Shown one piece after another: positions 62,829 to 64,000 of a stretch of 64,000 nucleotides of DNA. A program made the translations under genes and the position numbers. This stretch comes from SZUA-320 sp963707875 (GTDB taxonomy: Bacteria > Gemmatimonadota > Gemmatimonadetes > Gemmatimonadales > GWC2-71-9). The stretch spans positions 310,001 through 374,000 of the forward strand of contig CAVPRU010000001.1 in the NCBI GenBank assembly GCA_963707875.1, in the 5' to 3' direction. Numbering within the stretch: position 1 is the stretch's first letter; each line of letters opens with the position of its first letter. The notes beneath the pieces are model-generated. The model searched no databases and was not told where the DNA came from. It saw nothing but the letters and a program-made list of their open reading frames with translations.

Positions 62829-63830
62829 TCACCGGCCCTCCGATTCGCCCCTGGCCGCCCGTACGGCGTCCCTCACAGCCTCGTAACTCCTTGATTCCAT
62901 TGGCCTGAACCTGGTATCCCGCCAGACGACCCGGCCGCTGGGATTGATCACATAGACCCCCAGGTCCCTGCGATCGACCCCGAACAGACGCCGAACCTGG
63001 TCATCCTGGTCGGCCAGGACCTTATAGGAAAGTGCAAGATCCCGGGCCAGTTCCCCGGCCGGCCCCACTCCTCGGGGAACCGCCGCGACGACGACCACAT
63101 CGCCCGGAAACAGCACCTCATGGTTCGTGGTGAAGGACCGGAGCAGGACGATCCCCGCGCTGTCGGCCGGTTCGGGCACGATGGCCAGAACGACGACCCT
63201 GCCCAGCTCGGCGCGCAACACAAACGGCTGATCGGCTGGCCCCGGACCTTCGGCCCGGACATATGGCAAGACGAATGCCGGGGCCTCGGTTCCCAAGCGC
63301 GGGTCCCCCATGGCAAAGGCCCGGACGGTCCCTCGGGCCGCCGGGGATGCCACCCGGCGAAGCGCTCCCTCGATGTCCTGCGACTCGCCGTACCCGGTGT
63401 AGGCCACCTGGCCCTCCCGGTCGATAATCACGACCAGGGAGGTCCCGGTAACGTCGTAGGCCCGGACCCCTTCACCCTCGTCATCCCAGAGGACCCGGAA
63501 CGGGGCCCGGTGCTCCTCGACATACTGCCGCACCAGGTCCCGGGTCTGACTGACCGTGACGTTCACGCCGAGAAATTCGACCGCCTCGCCGTAGCGATCG
63601 GCGGCGGCCCGGATCTGGGGAAAGAGTTTTTCGCACAGCGGGCACCAGGTCGCCCAGAATTCAATGAGCACCGGCTTCCGACCCAGCACCTGGCTCAGGT
63701 CGTAGGGCCGCCCATCGAGATCCTGCAACCGCAGGTTCGGAGCGGGCTCCCCGACCGGCGGGCCCTGGGCCACCACCGCGCCGGGCGCTCCGAGCAACAG
63801 CAACATCCCCGCGAGCGCCGACCGCCGCAT
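62829..63830 (-). CDS. exported two-domain thioredoxin-like (TlpA-type) protein
   Basis: A 333-residue exported protein with a signal peptide ending near VVAQ (residue 21). Residues 25-165 are a TlpA/ResA-like thioredoxin domain with the active-site motif ATWCPLCEKL (CPLC), then VLWDDEGEGVRAYDVTGTSL and the cis-Pro region. Residues 180-330 form a second AhpC/TSA-like domain (LGTEAPAFVLPYVRAEGPGP, VYVINPSGRVVWRDTRFRPM) with no Cys, so it cannot be redox active. The protein could reduce periplasmic disulfides and use the second domain for binding. It lies 4 bases after the ispG-like stop. Confidence 0.85.
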   Translation of the reverse strand: MRRSALAGMLLLLGAPGAVVAQGPPVGEPAPNLRLQDLDGRPYDLSQVLGRKPVLIEFWATWCPLCEKLFPQIRAAADRYGEAVEFLGVNVTVSQTRDLVRQYVEEHRAPFRVLWDDEGEGVRAYDVTGTSLVVIIDREGQVAYTGYGESQDIEGALRRVASPAARGTVRAFAMGDPRLGTEAPAFVLPYVRAEGPGPADQPFVLRAELGRVVVLAIVPEPADSAGIVLLRSFTTNHEVLFPGDVVVVAAVPRGVGPAGELARDLALSYKVLADQDDQVRRLFGVDRRDLGVYVINPSGRVVWRDTRFRPMESRSYEAVRDAVRAARGESEGR

Positions 63831-63834
63831 GACC

Positions 63835-64000
63835 CTACGCCCCCGCCCCGACGGCCCCGCCGTACCGGGTCTCGATGTAGTCCGCGAGTATTCGAAGAAA
63901 GTCCTCGACAATGGTCTCTCCCTTGAGAGTCGTGGCCAGCTGGCCATCCACGAAGACCGGGGCCCTCGGCTCTTCCGCCGTACCCGGGAGCGAAATCCCG
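63835..64000 (-). CDS. ispG: C-terminal end of 4-hydroxy-3-methylbut-2-enyl diphosphate synthase, cut by the window edge
   Basis: The 54 residues visible read GISLPGTAEEPRAPVFVDGQ, then LATTLKGETIVEDFLRILAD and YIETRYGGAVGAGA, stop TAG. This matches the end of IspG (GcpE) proteins: LPGTGE-x-P-x-A-P-V-F-x-DG followed by TLKG and a terminal helix. IspG reduces ME-cPP to HMBPP in the MEP isoprenoid pathway with an iron-sulfur cluster. The rest lies beyond position 64000. The call rests on a short fragment. Confidence 0.65.
   Translation of the reverse strand, partial: GISLPGTAEEPRAPVFVDGQLATTLKGETIVEDFLRILADYIETRYGGAVGAGA

Noticed and set aside
1..64000. tRNA and rRNA genes
   Set aside because: I looked through the intergenic gaps for tRNA cloverleaf patterns and T-loop motifs and found none; the only structured RNA gene I can support is the SRP RNA.

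Overview
The window is dense, GC-rich chromosomal DNA from a free-living, diderm-type bacterium. It contains many Lol/lipobox-type lipoproteins, an OmpA-family protein, a stand-alone TonB-receptor plug protein, a TolC-like channel, a bacillithiol deacetylase (BshB1), MglA/MglB-type polarity proteins and bacterial Ig-like (BIG2) surface lipoproteins. This mix, together with leaderless-looking promoters and GTG/TTG starts, suggests a member of the Gemmatimonadota or a near relative. That assignment is an inference; no rRNA is present to settle it.

Layout. 1-9.3 kb is an accessory stretch: small lipoproteins, a reversed HicB-HicA toxin-antitoxin pair, an IS110-family element followed by an exact 60-bp tandem repeat, a 1-Cys peroxiredoxin, a decayed second copy of the first lipoprotein gene, a serine beta-lactamase-like hydrolase, an OmpA-family protein and a two-CBS-domain protein. 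9.4-17.6 kb is a complete tryptophan operon: promoter, Trp-rich leader peptide, attenuator, DAHP synthase, trpE, trpG, trpD, a trpC-trpF fusion, trpB, trpA and ridA, followed by an M20 peptidase. 19-27.5 kb holds an ankyrin protein, an outer-membrane protein, a DinB-like protein, a Spy/LTXXQ-like protein, a very large NtrY-like histidine kinase and a divergent creatininase-like protein. 27.7-36.3 kb is a TolC / MacA / MacB export locus with four permease genes. 36.4-41.5 kb carries bshB1, a cysteine desulfurase, mnmA and ppk.

From 41.5 to 55.0 kb all genes lie on the minus strand: dnaJ, grpE, cinA, pgsA, mglA, mglB, a small membrane protein, recR, ybaB, dnaX, the SRP RNA gene (ffs), an M14 peptidase, a YihY-like membrane protein, a YtxH-like protein and a class II aldolase. 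At 55.1-55.4 kb there is a comparatively AT-rich gap with three perfect DnaA boxes and several near matches. Transcription diverges from this gap, because pyk, a PhnP-like hydrolase and pgi run rightward, so it is a good oriC candidate. The right end has a bidirectional terminator, a 1012-residue BIG2 lipoprotein, a TlpA-like two-domain protein and the 3' end of ispG.

The strongest novel items are the intact ribosome-mediated trp attenuator, the candidate oriC, the SRP RNA whose apical loop is not GGAA, and the IS110 element with its tandem repeat. A caution runs through the sequence. About 27 single-base frameshifts, nearly all apparent +1 insertions, cluster in 9.9-15.8 kb, 31.1-33.3 kb and at 37.84 kb, in genes that are otherwise well conserved. 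They look like sequence or assembly errors rather than gene decay.
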